This document shows, piece after piece, positions 1 through 9,400 of a DNA stretch of 64,000 nt. The notes beneath the pieces are model-generated. The model had not been told where the DNA came from and did no database searches. It worked only from the letters and a program-made list of their open reading frames with translations. The position numbers were made by a program, and so were the translations under genes. The DNA comes from Nilaparvata lugens (Eukaryota > Arthropoda > Insecta > Hemiptera > Delphacidae): NCBI RefSeq assembly GCF_014356525.2, contig NC_052516.1:22784929-22848928 (forward strand), read 5' to 3'. Numbering within the stretch: the first letter of the stretch is position 1; every line of letters starts with the position of its first letter.

Positions 1-8
1 AAATTACA

Positions 9-655
9 TCAAGTAGAATCGAAAAACTCTGTCATACAATAGAAAGGTCTTAAAACCAGCCTTTCAAAAAGTTTTTTTTTTAAATAACAATATTTTCACA
101 ACATTTGATATCCAATGGCAACTTATTGTACATTCTCAAGCCTATGCTGTCATAGTGTTTCATGCTCATGACAAGACGTTGATATGGAATATCAATGAGG
201 TCTTTTTTCCTGGTGTTATAAGCATGAATATTGGATCTTTTATTCAAGCTATGGAGATTCTTTCTAGTGTGCATGATTACATGAAATATATAGAGATTTA
301 TGACAGTCAATATTTTTGTTTTTTTGAAAAGAGGACGACAGTGATCTAGATACCCTGCACCTGTCAATATTCTAAAATCCTTTTTCTGCAAAAGCAAGAC
401 CTTATTGATGTGGCAGCTGTTTCCATATACTAAAATTCCGTATGAAATTATGCTTTGGAAAAAAGCAAAATATGAGTTTCTGAGGTATTTTTCCGGTACA
501 AGATTCTTCAACTGCCTTAACAGATAGATAACCCTAGATAACCTAGCAGAAACGAAATCTATGCGGGGTTCCCAGGTCAACCTGTGATCAAACATTAAGC
601 CCAAAAACTTGTAGACTGTGAATTCGCGTGGATCGGAATGAGCATATTCTAACAT
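9..655 (-). pseudogene. LINE reverse transcriptase ORF, C-terminal remnant
   Basis: The minus-strand reading frame of about 190 codons (655 to 80) has the sequence style that follows the catalytic part of a non-LTR retrotransposon polymerase: the KFLGLMFD-x-RLTW motif (RT domain 7), the thumb-like stretch with LRQLKNLVPE, the SYGILVYGNS motif and the LLLQKKDFRIL motif near residues 90-100. The YADD catalytic motif is absent, so the copy is 5'-truncated near 660. The frame stops at a run of ten A residues (minus strand; 72-81). A different frame continues in LINE-like sequence to a stop at 9-11, so a homopolymer indel has split the end. This looks like the Jockey-like group, but clade assignment is inference. 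It is not a functional gene. Confidence 0.8.
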
Positions 656-1129
656 TCCAGCTCTGTATTCTCAATAAATAAATCATTAATGGTATTAAGA
701 TGCTAGTAGCTGAGTTATTCTAGTCAGTTACTAAGCTCTTCTCCATTTGTTGTAGTTAAACTGTTCCCATGACCTTATTTGGAATACTAGGGCGTGTGTA
801 GTCGCTCGGCCAATTGCAGTCAAGCTCAACCTCCATTGGTCAACAAGCTAATGCTCTAAAGTGGGCTTACTCCCACACTACATATTCTGATTTCTGCTAC
901 TAAATATTGAAGCTTTCAGTTCACTAGAGATTGATAAATGGTGTGACAGCCGAGACTAGTATATCAAATTGCTTTGATAAATTAGTGGTTTTGACAATAT
1001 CAAGTGGTTTTTATCAATATCTCCATTATATCTACAATGTTTCCATAGATAAAGAAATTAAATGAATTGAGTAGATAAATGAATTAAATAAGTTAAATAA
1101 ACCTCACTTTATAAATAGCCTCACTATAA
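656..1129. other. AT-rich spacer, no gene seen
   Basis: No reading frame or structured repeat of note was seen. Short matches to the B MITE ends (CCTCACT-like strings) appear near 1101-1130. Confidence 0.4.
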
Positions 1130-1347
1130 GAATGATACAAAGATTATACGAAGATGGTAAAAAAATGATACAAAGATGACAGACAAGGATAGCAACAGCA
1201 ATGTAAATCAAATACTGCCATTATAACGTGGACCTCACTATAGGAAAATGACCTGAAGATAATACGAAGATGATACAAAAATGAAAGACAAGAATAGCAA
1301 CACCAATATTAGTCAAGCACTGTCATTATAACGTGGACCCCACTATA
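1130..1347 (+). repeat. tandemly duplicated right ends of MITE family B
   Basis: Two consecutive segments of about 110 bp (1130-1242 and 1243-1347) each run from a degenerate GATACAAAGAT-type region through GACAAGGATAGCAA to the B terminal sequence ATTATAACGTGGAC followed by CTCACTATA or CCCACTATA. Only the right terminus of B is present, twice in the same orientation, with no left end. Tandem duplication of a MITE end is the simplest reading; two independent fragments are the alternative. Confidence 0.6.
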
Positions 1348-1603
1348 ATGGAATCTATGTCTTGGTCACTCAAGAATATCTTCCTAGCAATCTTCAAAAA
1401 TCAAACAGCATATTTTCATTCTGAGTGAAGATGTTCCCATTGGTTCAAAACGCACACCATAAAACGGAACACTGCACACATCCTCACACATCCTTACATC
1501 CTGGAAGGAAGTATTTATTGCAATTATTTTCACCTCCAAAGGACGATAAGGATGCACCGAAGGATACAAATGCGAAGGAATGAGAAGGAACAAATAGCAG
1601 AAG

Positions 1604-1850
1604 CGTTAGAATAGGATAGTAGGAACGGTATAGATAAAGAAAAATAATACTGTTGTAGGAGAGTTGGAATGAGATAGAATACTATAGTAGGAACGTTATA
1701 GAGGAAGAAAATAATAATACTGAAGTCAAAGACTTAGAATGAGAAAGAATACGATAGTAGGAAAGTTATAGAGGGAGAAAAATAATACTGTAGTGGAAGA
1801 GTTAGAATGAGAAATAATATAGGATAGAAGGAACGTTTTAGAGGAAGACA
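1604..1850. repeat. tandem repeat, about 70-bp unit, ~3.6 copies
   Basis: Units begin with variants of GTTAGAATGAGAAAGAAT and contain ATAGTAGGAA, GTTATAGAGG and AATAATACTG in the same order at about 59- to 70-bp spacing (starts near 1604, 1663, 1733 and 1801). The units are diverged and no coding function is apparent. Confidence 0.65.
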
Positions 1851-2464
1851 GAAAAATCGTTATAAGAATGAAAAGTTTGGACGTAACGTTGATAAACGTT
1901 CTATGTGCTTTTAAACAATGGAAATTCTCCTGTCTACTTTCCTATACGTTTTATTTCAGAGTCTACCATGCTTTGTTTTGCTTGACCTTACTGTAGTGAG
2001 ATGTAGTTTAGACTGTCAGTATTTTTTATAAATTGCATATATGCCTATATATTCAACTATATGTACTACATTCAATATATGACTATATGCCTATATTCTA
2101 TACATATGCCTACATTCAACTAATGATGTTTGTCCAAAATTATTTCCACAGTAACTGTAAGTAGTTAGCTATGGAGTGATGAACTTTATTCGGTTATAAA
2201 CGTCTGTTTGAAGGCTAGAGGTCTTCTAACTGGGAGAAATGTAGAGTGGATAATGCACTTTATTTGTTTATAAATTAGTGTCTATTTGGAGGCTAGAAGT
2301 CTCCTAATTGGAAGAAAGTTCAAGTGATCTTTTATCAAGATGTTGCCAAATCTTATTTGTAATGAATAGGATCCATGTGCTTCGAAATTGATGGATAAAA
2401 ATTGATTGATAGGTGATTTTCTGACATAGCAGAGGTGATTTACCTCATTGTAGTCAACAATGTT
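1851..2464. other. spacer, no gene seen
   Basis: AT-rich DNA with a short alternating CTATATGCC/CATATATG-like tract near 2035-2110. No reading frame or TE terminus was recognised. Confidence 0.35.
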
Positions 2465-3479
2465 GTATAGTGGGCTTCACGTTATAGAGGCAGTGATTAA
2501 GGCTGTGCAAAGGCTAGAAATAAACTTTCTACTCGTGATATTTTTCCAAGTTTTCCGATTTGTATATCATCAAGCTATCAAAATGAAAAAGTATTCTCTT
2601 TTCGATCATTATCTCTCGATCGTTACATTTTGAGATATGAGCGACTGAAGTTTGAATTTTTGGGACAGAACATTTCAAATTCGGTACGATATAAATCCAT
2701 GAGATTTAGAGGATGGATTTTTCATGGTATTGTTGATCTAGTAAAATAAAAACGTTCTGGAAATATCAATTTTTGGAAAAGTTATTCAATTTACCGAAAA
2801 AAATCAAAAACAACTCAACTAAGAGTTATTTTTGGTTATTTTCAGTGAATTGAATAACTATCTTAAAAATTGATATTTTCAGAAAATATTTGTTTTACTA
2901 GATCAACAATACCATGAAGAATGTATCCTCTGGATCTCATGGATTTATCTCTTACCGAATTTGAAATGTTCTGTCCCAAAAATTTAAACTTTAGGCGCTC
3001 ATATCTCAAAAAGTAATGATCGGAAAAAAATGTTTTCCTGAGAAAACTTTCTCATTTTGATATCTTGATGATGTACAAATCAAAAAACTTTGGAAAATAT
3101 CACGAGTAAAAAGTTTATTTTTAGCCTTTGCTCAGCCTTAACATTACTATCGTGTTACTATCGTTGTCTATCATTCGACAAAGCAGATAACACTATCTTT
3201 TTCTAGCTCCACAAAGTTGCCGAGTTGGTCGGATTTTAGCAATATGGAATTATAATAAGCAAAATGTTCAATCTCAATTGTGAAATTCATTATTGAATCA
3301 TGGAAAAATGCATTTTCTTAGCTAATTAATATGATCGATAATTTCAAACAAGGATGCACAGTTCATATTACATCAGATATACCGTTATCAGCTATTTTCT
3401 GTAGAAAGCAGGGCAGAGATTCGGCAACGCTGTTCTCATATATTTTTCCACCGCAAATATAACGTGGACTCCACTGTAG
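2465..3479 (+). mobile_element. MITE family B, copy interrupted by a palindrome
   Basis: The left end at 2465 reads TATAGTGGGCTTCACGTTAT and the right end at 3449-3479 is its inverted counterpart (ATAACGTGGACTCCACTGTA). These are diverged versions of the B terminal inverted repeat seen better at 16689-17055. Inner B sequence (the reverse complement of GACAAGGATAGCAAT and a GCTTTGTxGAATG motif) appears at 3150-3200. Removing the 637-bp palindrome at 2501-3137 leaves about 374 bp, close to the 367-bp length of the uninterrupted copy, so the palindrome inserted into an existing B element. No transposase is encoded. The TA at the ends suggests a Tc1/mariner-like mover, which is inference. Confidence 0.75.
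2501..3137. mobile_element. 637-bp palindromic foldback element with TTAA at both ends
   Basis: The two halves are inverted repeats of roughly 300 bp around a short AT-rich centre near 2810-2830. The left half opens GGCTGTGCAAAGGCTAGAAA and the right half closes with the near reverse complement ending CCTTTGCTCAGCC. TTAA occurs immediately outside both ends (2497-2500 and 3138-3141). TTAA target duplication is the known signature of piggyBac-type transposition, so this may be a piggyBac-mobilised foldback; the family assignment is inference because no transposase or known piggyBac tip is seen. The arms differ by scattered substitutions, so the insertion is not very recent. Confidence 0.8.
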
Positions 3480-3579
3480 CAGTGAATGAGATTTTCAAAA
3501 ACTTGACAAATTATATTTGGAATCGCTGTACATAAACTCAAGCCTCGCGCACAATACTAAATGGACAATTCTTTTGGAC

Positions 3580-3711
3580 AATTATTTCTATCCAAATTTG
3601 GGAAAGGAACAGTTTTGTGCTTTGAGCCAGTTGTTCCTTTCTCAATCATTCATAGTTGACAATGATATTGTATGAATCAATGTATAAATAAATGAATAAA
3701 TCAATAAATAC
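3580..3711 (+). mobile_element. LINE 3' tail (AATTTGGGA...AATAAATAAATGAATAAAT type)
   Basis: A CAAATTTGGGAAAGGAACAG block is followed by a GTTGTTCC motif, an ATTGTATGAATCAAT motif and a run of AATAAATAAATGAATAAA. The same order of blocks recurs at 13430, 21035 (inverted), 26285, 41953 and 54425. This is the behaviour expected of 5'-truncated copies of one non-LTR retrotransposon 3' UTR. Confidence 0.65.
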
Positions 3712-4285
3712 TGTTAAATGCAAGATAGCGACGGTATCAACCATTTAATTAAAAATTTTCCCGTTCCCGTCGCCGTCATGCGAATCGCAGTGACTTGCGG
3801 GAGGCTTTACAATAGACAATTCATCAGACTTGATTTAGGATATTCGGAGATCCCTTCTATTTTCTCTTTTCCCAATTACAATTCTCAATCAATAAATGAG
3901 AGAATATATAGATTTTTCATTCATATAACATCTGTCAAAGTATAATATGATAGACATGCCCACCCCACATAACTATCCACGATCTCAAAAATAATTGGAA
4001 ATTTATAACAGTGTCTAGTCTAGACAGTGCCATAAAAGTGAGCCGATCTAGCTCATTATTTTTTGTCTGTACCTCGTATATTTGCTTTCATTTCCGGCAA
4101 GCAGATGTAATCGGGGAGATCACGTATTTCAACAAGTATATAACATATATATTCTGATGCTATATGGCTTATGAATGTACTAGATCTGTGTAAATAGATA
4201 TATAGCAGTGTAAACAAATCGATCATGTTCTGTGTTTGCAGAAAAAGCACGAATTTGATCATCTTGAGATGCGTCGGTAGTTTTC
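3712..4285. other. spacer, no gene seen
   Basis: Short open frames occur here but show no recognisable domain, and no repeat unit was recognised. Confidence 0.3.
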
Positions 4286-5060
4286 ACGAATTGTGGTGTG
4301 GGTTATAGGAAGATAATTGGCATGAAATGGATGAGGGAAGATAAAGAGAGCTTGATGAAGAGAATGAGAGAGAAATGTGGAGATAGGAATAGAGAAGGAG
4401 AGCATGATGAAGAGAATGGGAGAAAAATGTGGAGGAGAGAGAGTAAAGGGTGATGAAGAGAATGGGAGAGGAGATGTGGAGATGAGGAGAGAGAAGGAGA
4501 GCATGATGATGAAAATGAGGGAGAAAATGTGGAGATGAGAGAAGAGAAGGAGAGCATAATGGAGAAATTTGAGAAAGAAAATGTAGAGGAGAGAGAGAGT
4601 AAAGGGAGATGGAGTGAATGGGAGAGAAGATGTGGAGATGAGGAAAGAGAAGGAGAGCGTGATAAAGAGAATGAGGGAGGGAAGGTGAAGGAGAGAAAGA
4701 GTAAAGGGAGATGACCAGAATGTGAGAGGAGATGTGGAGCTGAGGGAAGAGAAGGAAAGTATAATGAAAAAATTGAGAGAGAAAATGTGGAAGACAGAGA
4801 AGAAGAAAAAGAAGACGAAGAAGACGAAGACGAAGAAGAAGAAGAAAAAGAAGAAGAAGAAGGGGGAAGATGGAGAGGAGGAAGAGGTGAATGATAAGGA
4901 CAAGTGATTCATTATGATATCGGAGTGTAATCTTGAGGGAAAATATAATATTAATAATGAGAAGAAAGAAAACAAGGAGTGCGAGGGAAAGATATGAAGA
5001 AGAAGTAGTAGGAAATGTGGAAGGAGATGAAAAATAAAAAAAGGAAGAGAAGAATGACTG
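4286..5060. repeat. purine-rich (GA/GAGA/GAAGAA) low-complexity tract
   Basis: The plus strand is nearly all purine, with recurring GATGAAGAGAATGGGAGAG-like and GGAGATGAGGAGAGAGAAGG-like phrases of about 60-80 bp between 4320 and 4790, followed by (GAA)n and (GAC GAA)n at 4800-4865. Long frames on both strands here are translations of this tract (Glu/Lys/Arg on plus, Ser/Phe/Leu on minus) and are not genes. Confidence 0.85.
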
Positions 5061-5277
5061 TTGGTAAGAGGTAAGTTGCGGAAGAAATCACGAATTGAAA
5101 TTTTATACAATCACGATTTGTGAAATCGTATATAGTTAGTTTGAGGGGTCATGTCTGTACAGTTGTATTCAGTATAACTGTTACATAAATAGCTCACTAT
5201 CGAATAGTATGTATCACTCTCGATTGAAATGAAGAACTCAATAACTGGGAAGAGATGAGATCAAAAATGAGTTCTAT

Positions 5278-5532
5278 CATAGAGAAACGATAGCATAAGT
5301 AGATATCCCATGGTATAGGGCAACTTTTACTGTTATCCCAAGCCGATAGTTCTTTACTATGCAGCTGTGTGACGCTGGTAGTCTCTCAAATTTTGCTGTT
5401 CATACACTATCACCCCAACAGAACAGTGAAAATTGACAATAATCGACAGTAATCGGCTTGAGATAACACTAAAAGTTGCGACATAAATTCCCTATACCAT
5501 GGGATATCTACTTACGCTATCGTTTCTCTATG
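5278..5532. mobile_element. MITE family A, copy 1, 255 bp with 7-bp target duplication
   Basis: The termini are perfect inverted repeats at the tips (CATAGAGAAACGATAGC / GCTATCGTTTCTCTATG), and the inversion continues inward through GATATCCCATGG and CAACTTTTACTGTTATC. The element is flanked by direct repeats GTTCTAT (5271-5277 and 5533-5539). It has no coding capacity. A second copy at 42872-43115 and a third at 43123-43772 share the same ends. The superfamily is unknown; 7-8 bp duplications are closest to hAT-type insertion, which is inference. Confidence 0.8.
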
Positions 5533-5692
5533 GTTCTATCCAACGATTGATAGATTCAGAGCAAGATATGAGATACTACTATATAACTCATTTGTTGAAA
5601 ATGGTCCACCGATATCAATCATAAACACAATAATACAATGAAGATATAATTTGTTAAGATATTATCGGAATTACTCAGAATAGGTACAATTT

Positions 5693-5832
5693 ATTGACCG
5701 AGCGAAATGAGATTTAAGAATCGAATCTTCGATTTTGCATTATTTCTATTCAAGTTTTTATTTGTCTATATTTGTTCCGCATTTACGATGCGCAGTAACA
5801 GATTCTCATGAAATTTGACAGGAATGTTCCTT
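5693..5832 (-). repeat. repeat family M fragment
   Basis: The reverse complement carries the order GGAACAT-CCTGTCAAATTTCATG, then TAAATGCG, then a tail containing TCGCTCGGTCAAT, as in the copies at 15075, 39345 and 40690. It abuts the family C repeat at 5826. The family is unclassified; the TTCGCTCGG tail resembles Helitron-type subterminal sequence only superficially. Confidence 0.55.
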
Positions 5833-5963
5833 TTTACTTTCCTTGCCCTATTACCATAGGTAAGGAAAGTATTGCTTTCCAAAAAAAATTAAGGTACCCT
5901 AATTTCAAGTTTTCTATACGTTTTAATGTCCCCTGAGTCCAAAAACATGATTTTTGGGTGTTG

Positions 5964-6029
<66 letters not shown>

Positions 6030-6500
6030 TGTGTATGTGTGTATGTGTGTATGTGTGTATGTCTGTGAACACGATAACTCCATTCCTAATCAACCGATTG
6101 ACTTGAAATTTTAAACTTAAGGTCCTTATACCATGAGGATCTGACAATAAGAGATTCAATGAAATTGAATTCAAAATGGCGGACAATTACTAAAAAACCA
6201 TGTTCTTCACGGTTTTCTCGAAAATGGCTCTAACGATTTTCTTCAAATTTATACCATGGATAGCTATAAGCCCTATCAACTGACATGAGTCTCATTCCTG
6301 GTAAAATTGCAGGAGCTCCGTAATATTCTTGAGAAAAATGGCGGATTATTACTAAAAAACCATGTTTTTCACGATTTTGTCAAAAATGACATGACCGATT
6401 TTTTTCAAATTCATACTCTGTATAGTTATTTATCAGCTCTATCAACTGGCATGAGTCTCCTTTCTAGGAAACTAATGGGGGGTCCACCCTATCCTTGATA
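5826..6500 (+). repeat. TG-containing repeat family C, diverged copy with internal duplication
   Basis: It starts with ACTTTCCTTGCCCTATTACC and runs through GGTAAGGAAAGTATTGCTTTC, CCCTGAGTCCAAAAA and GGTCTGTGTG into a (TG)n tract at 5967-6062, followed by ACGATAAC, GACTTGAAATTTTAAACTTA and AAAATGGCGG blocks. This block order recurs at 24536-25444, 31544-32403 and 39677-40632. About 160 bp beginning AAAATGGCGGA is repeated in tandem (6172-6333 and 6334-6490). Frames over the TG tract encode only Cys-Val or Thr-His strings. Confidence 0.75.
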
Positions 6501-7247
6501 AATGGACTTAGTAACCTCCTTCTCGTTCATGAGGTAGGTAGGTAGCGCAGTTCATAAAAAGAACACGTAGTCGAGATATTATTTCTTCTGTAGAACAGCT
6601 GTTTTGACGACTTTAAAAAAATGAGGACTAAAAAAATCATCGATTTTGACAGTTTGCTGCACCGAAAGGAACGTTTACGCCCGTGCCGTAGGCGAGGGCG
6701 GAATGGTTTCTTGAGTGCAGCAGAGGAACTTTGCGCACGTATTTCACTTTTTTTCCTACAGTTACCATTGGATATGAAAAGTGGGTAAATATGGGTAAAA
6801 TTCCCTGAAATCCATCAAATGTTTTTCTGTGTAATTTTATTATTAATAAAAACCTTAATTTATTTAAAATTGAATAATAATGTGGTAAATGAATGAAGGC
6901 GGCTGTCACTCATGTGGTGGCTGTCGCTGTCATCCACTGTTGTCCACTGCCTTCATATTATTATAACGTGCACCACAACACTATACCACCGCAGTCAGTG
7001 CAGTTACCAACTTAATTTTGATTTTCCTGCACTGGTGCTCCATATAACCTACTAACTATTTTGTGTTGCCATGTTGCAAATCTGGAGTGCGGAAAAATGT
7101 TTTCTTGCACTAGAGCGGAAAAGTGATTCTTTGCGTTCTGTAATCAGTGCAGGAATGGCCACTTTTCAAGGTAACTGTAGGAAAAGGAATTTCCTCCATA
7201 CTTCAATATTACTGTAAAAATCGGACTATAAATTATTCATGTATATA
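6501..7247. other. unclassified, more complex sequence without a supported gene
   Basis: A G+C-richer patch at 6655-6730 and the stretch 6900-7200 contain repeated words (GCAGTG, CAGTGCAGG) and a degenerate B-like string near 6960 (TTATAACGTGCACCAC). A 90-codon minus frame over 6637-6909 has no recognisable motif. I see no gene. Confidence 0.3.
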
Positions 7248-7251
7248 TTAA

Positions 7252-7522
7252 GCCGTGTCCACACAGAACAAATGTTCGACAAACATGTTTGTTGAAACAG
7301 TTTGGGCAAATTTTATTATGTTTGACAAACAATGTTTGCCCGTGGCCAGTGTGGACGCGTTACCAAACAAAATATTTGTAAGTGGGGAGAACTGTTTTAC
7401 AGCAAACATTGAAAATGTTTGGAAAAACATTCATTTTTTGTTTGTCAAAACTTTTTAAAATGTTTGTCCCTGAGCCACGCAACAAACATGTTTGCCGAAC
7501 ATTTGCTCAGTGTGAACACGGC
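7252..7522. mobile_element. MITE family G, copy 1
   Basis: The inverted ends are AAGCCGTGTCCACAC and GTGTGAACACGGCTT, with TTAA on the left and TTTA on the right. The interior is full of ACAAACATGTTTG and GACAAACAATGTTTG words that are themselves palindromic, so the element can fold many ways. Copy 2 at 11734-12018 has the same architecture and the same TTAA/TTTA asymmetry, so that asymmetry belongs to the element or its usual target. There is no coding capacity; superfamily unknown. Confidence 0.75.
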
Positions 7523-7529
7523 TTTAGGT

Positions 7530-7745
7530 TGAATTCTTAACTAGATGGGAATCCGTGATCCGCAAGGGTCAAATTTAGGACATGATAAACTGAAAACTTG
7601 ACCTACTGAAATCTTGGAGAATTCTTAATAGGCATATAACCATCCTCAGTAAATAATGAATCTATATGCAAAATTCCACGTTAACCAGTTCATTAGTTAA
7701 GACGTGATGATTAGCATTGTCCATAAGCCAAGTCAGTCAGACATT
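7530..7745 (+). repeat. repeat family N (CCCGTGCTCCGCAAG-type)
   Basis: The words GTGATCCGCAAGGGT, CTTGGAGAATTC, CCTCAGTAAAT, GCAAAATTCCACGTTA and AGACGTGATGAT occur in this order here, at 14845-15010 and, in reverse, near 17885-18005. The better copies begin CAGGTAACCCGTGCTCCGCAAG after an ACTRG-like end, which resembles a Helitron 3' terminus read in reverse. That classification is tentative. Confidence 0.45.
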
Positions 7746-7798
7746 GGCCGTTTGCACACCGATATCTCACCGACACGACACGACAGGATAGGAATTCA

Positions 7799-8570
7799 CT
7801 TTTCCTCCACCTACTGTCTAAAGTACTTACTTTACTCCCTGAAACCTAATACTAAAGTGTCACTTTTTCGCTCTCGGTAGTAAAAAACAGAAAAACTTCC
7901 TAGGGAGTAAAAGTGAGTCCATTTAAATAACACGGGGAGCATCTCTATTTTGAAACTTACATTGTAATAGGTTAGAAGGTCTAAGCTCATATGAGAAAGC
8001 GTAATAGAGGTGTCTGTCATTGAGTCAACTGAATTCAATATCACAACCAGAAATTTGATTAACTCATGAAATATATATTTGTATGATAATTATTATATTC
8101 TCAATATTAGTAGACGATAAAAATTTATACAATTTTAAAAATATTTTATTCTAATCAAAATACCAGCCAACAAATATTTTTGATCTGCAATTCAAATATG
8201 AACCGTGTGATCTGGAGTCAGCCATTTTTGGTAGCTGCTCTGCTGATATAATTGTTACAACTTTTGCCGATAGATAGCGCAATCGGCAGTGCCAAACTGC
8301 CAATCAGACGACCGGTTTTTAGGTTTTAGATTTAGGTTATGTTGTTAGGAATCATTTGTCACCAATACGTAAGTTATTAGAATGATTTTATTTGCAGTTT
8401 CTATAAAAAAATGTAGATGGAGGAAAAATGTTGTGTACATCACGAGCGAAAAATACTTTTTCTCCCTCAGGAAAATTGCTGCCCTCGGCTTCGCCTCGGG
8501 CTTCAAACTTTTTCCCCACAGGGGGAAAAAGTCGTACTTTTCACTCTAGATATACAAATAACTATTGATG
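7799..8570 (+). repeat. dispersed repeat family H, copy 1 (~770 bp)
   Basis: This matches 35914-36664 in the same orientation over the full length: TTTTCCTCCACCTACTGT at the start, a TTTACTCCCTG / CTAGGGAG pair, the CCCTCGGCTTCGCCTCGGGC palindromic block near 8478-8500, and TCTAGATATACAAATAACTA at the end. An inner GGAGGAAAAATG (near 8418) is the inverse of the start. No ORF is supported; it is probably a non-autonomous transposon. Confidence 0.7.
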
Positions 8571-8879
8571 AACAGTATTAGATGAGGCTGTGGTTAGATA
8601 ACTGCGCAAGGTCCACTGTTCACAGAACTACTAGTTGTAATGTATTGTATTTTTTTCTCTCTGGTTCAATCCAGCTTAGAATCTTCAAGACTTCAGAAAT
8701 CATGCTAAGGACTTTCAAAACTAAGCAGAACTGCTCAGAAAAACAACGCTTTTCAACATAAGTCCAGCTTCCACTGTTCCATTCAACTAATTATAACAAT
8801 CACAATGGTTGTGAAAATGGTTAGTAAGTAACACATTATTGTTACAAGAGTGTCAGATAGTTACAAAACAGTGAATGAG

Positions 8880-9400
8880 AACTTACAACAGTGAGATTCA
8901 ATCTAAAATGTCTGCATTGTTTGAATTAGAAGCATTGATGTTGTCTAATTAGGAATGATGACAGAGTTAACAGTGAATTAACTAGAGAAAGATTCTCATT
9001 TATTTTATTTATTTATTTACAATGAAAATGACACTAATGTAATAACATTGAAAGATAAAATAATAAGGTAGTCCTTGTGCTATTTTTCTTCCAAATTTAT
9101 AGGTGACAAAGTCCAAGATAAGGTTAGAATTTCATTGAACTGTCAGTATAGTTCGAATTAAAAGCATTGATAATATCCAATAAGGGATACGGACAGTGTT
9201 ATGAATGAACTGAAGTGGGATTCGAAATAAACTGGCAGCATTGTTTGAATGTGTAGCATTGATGTAATATACAAGGAACGCTGACAAATTCAAGTGAATG
9301 AACAGAAGTAAGATTTTCAATGAATGTCAGTATTGTTTGAATGAGAAGAAAAAGATGTTTTAGATAAGGAATCCTGACAGTTTGAAGTGAATGAATTACA
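8880..9400. repeat. palindromic satellite, ~75-80 bp monomer, interrupted by a LINE tail
   Basis: Recurring phrases CTGTCAGCATTGTTTGAAT, AGCATTGATG, CTAATAAGGAAT, CTGACAG and AAGTGAATGAA or GTGAGATTC come round about every 75-80 bp (near 8900, 9140, 9215 and 9320). Each monomer is itself an imperfect inverted repeat, since CTGACAGTTTGAAGTGAA mirrors its start. Monomers in reverse occur at 53170-53520, and single ones near 17070, 20010 and 36985. Confidence 0.65.
8998..9126 (-). mobile_element. LINE 3' tail, minus orientation
   Basis: TTTATTTATTTATTTACAAT is followed by ATGACACTAATGTAATAA and a TAAGGTAGTCCTTGTGCTA / CCAAATTTATAGGTGAC block. This is the reverse complement of the plus-strand copy at 11285-11422. 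The tandem TTTA end is the retrotransposon tail. It sits within the satellite, so it inserted after the satellite formed. Confidence 0.65.

Noticed and set aside
4259..5110. 283-codon minus frame, the longest apart from env
   Set aside because: It covers the purine-rich tract; the product is Ser/Phe/Leu/Pro low complexity with internal repeats reflecting the DNA repeat.
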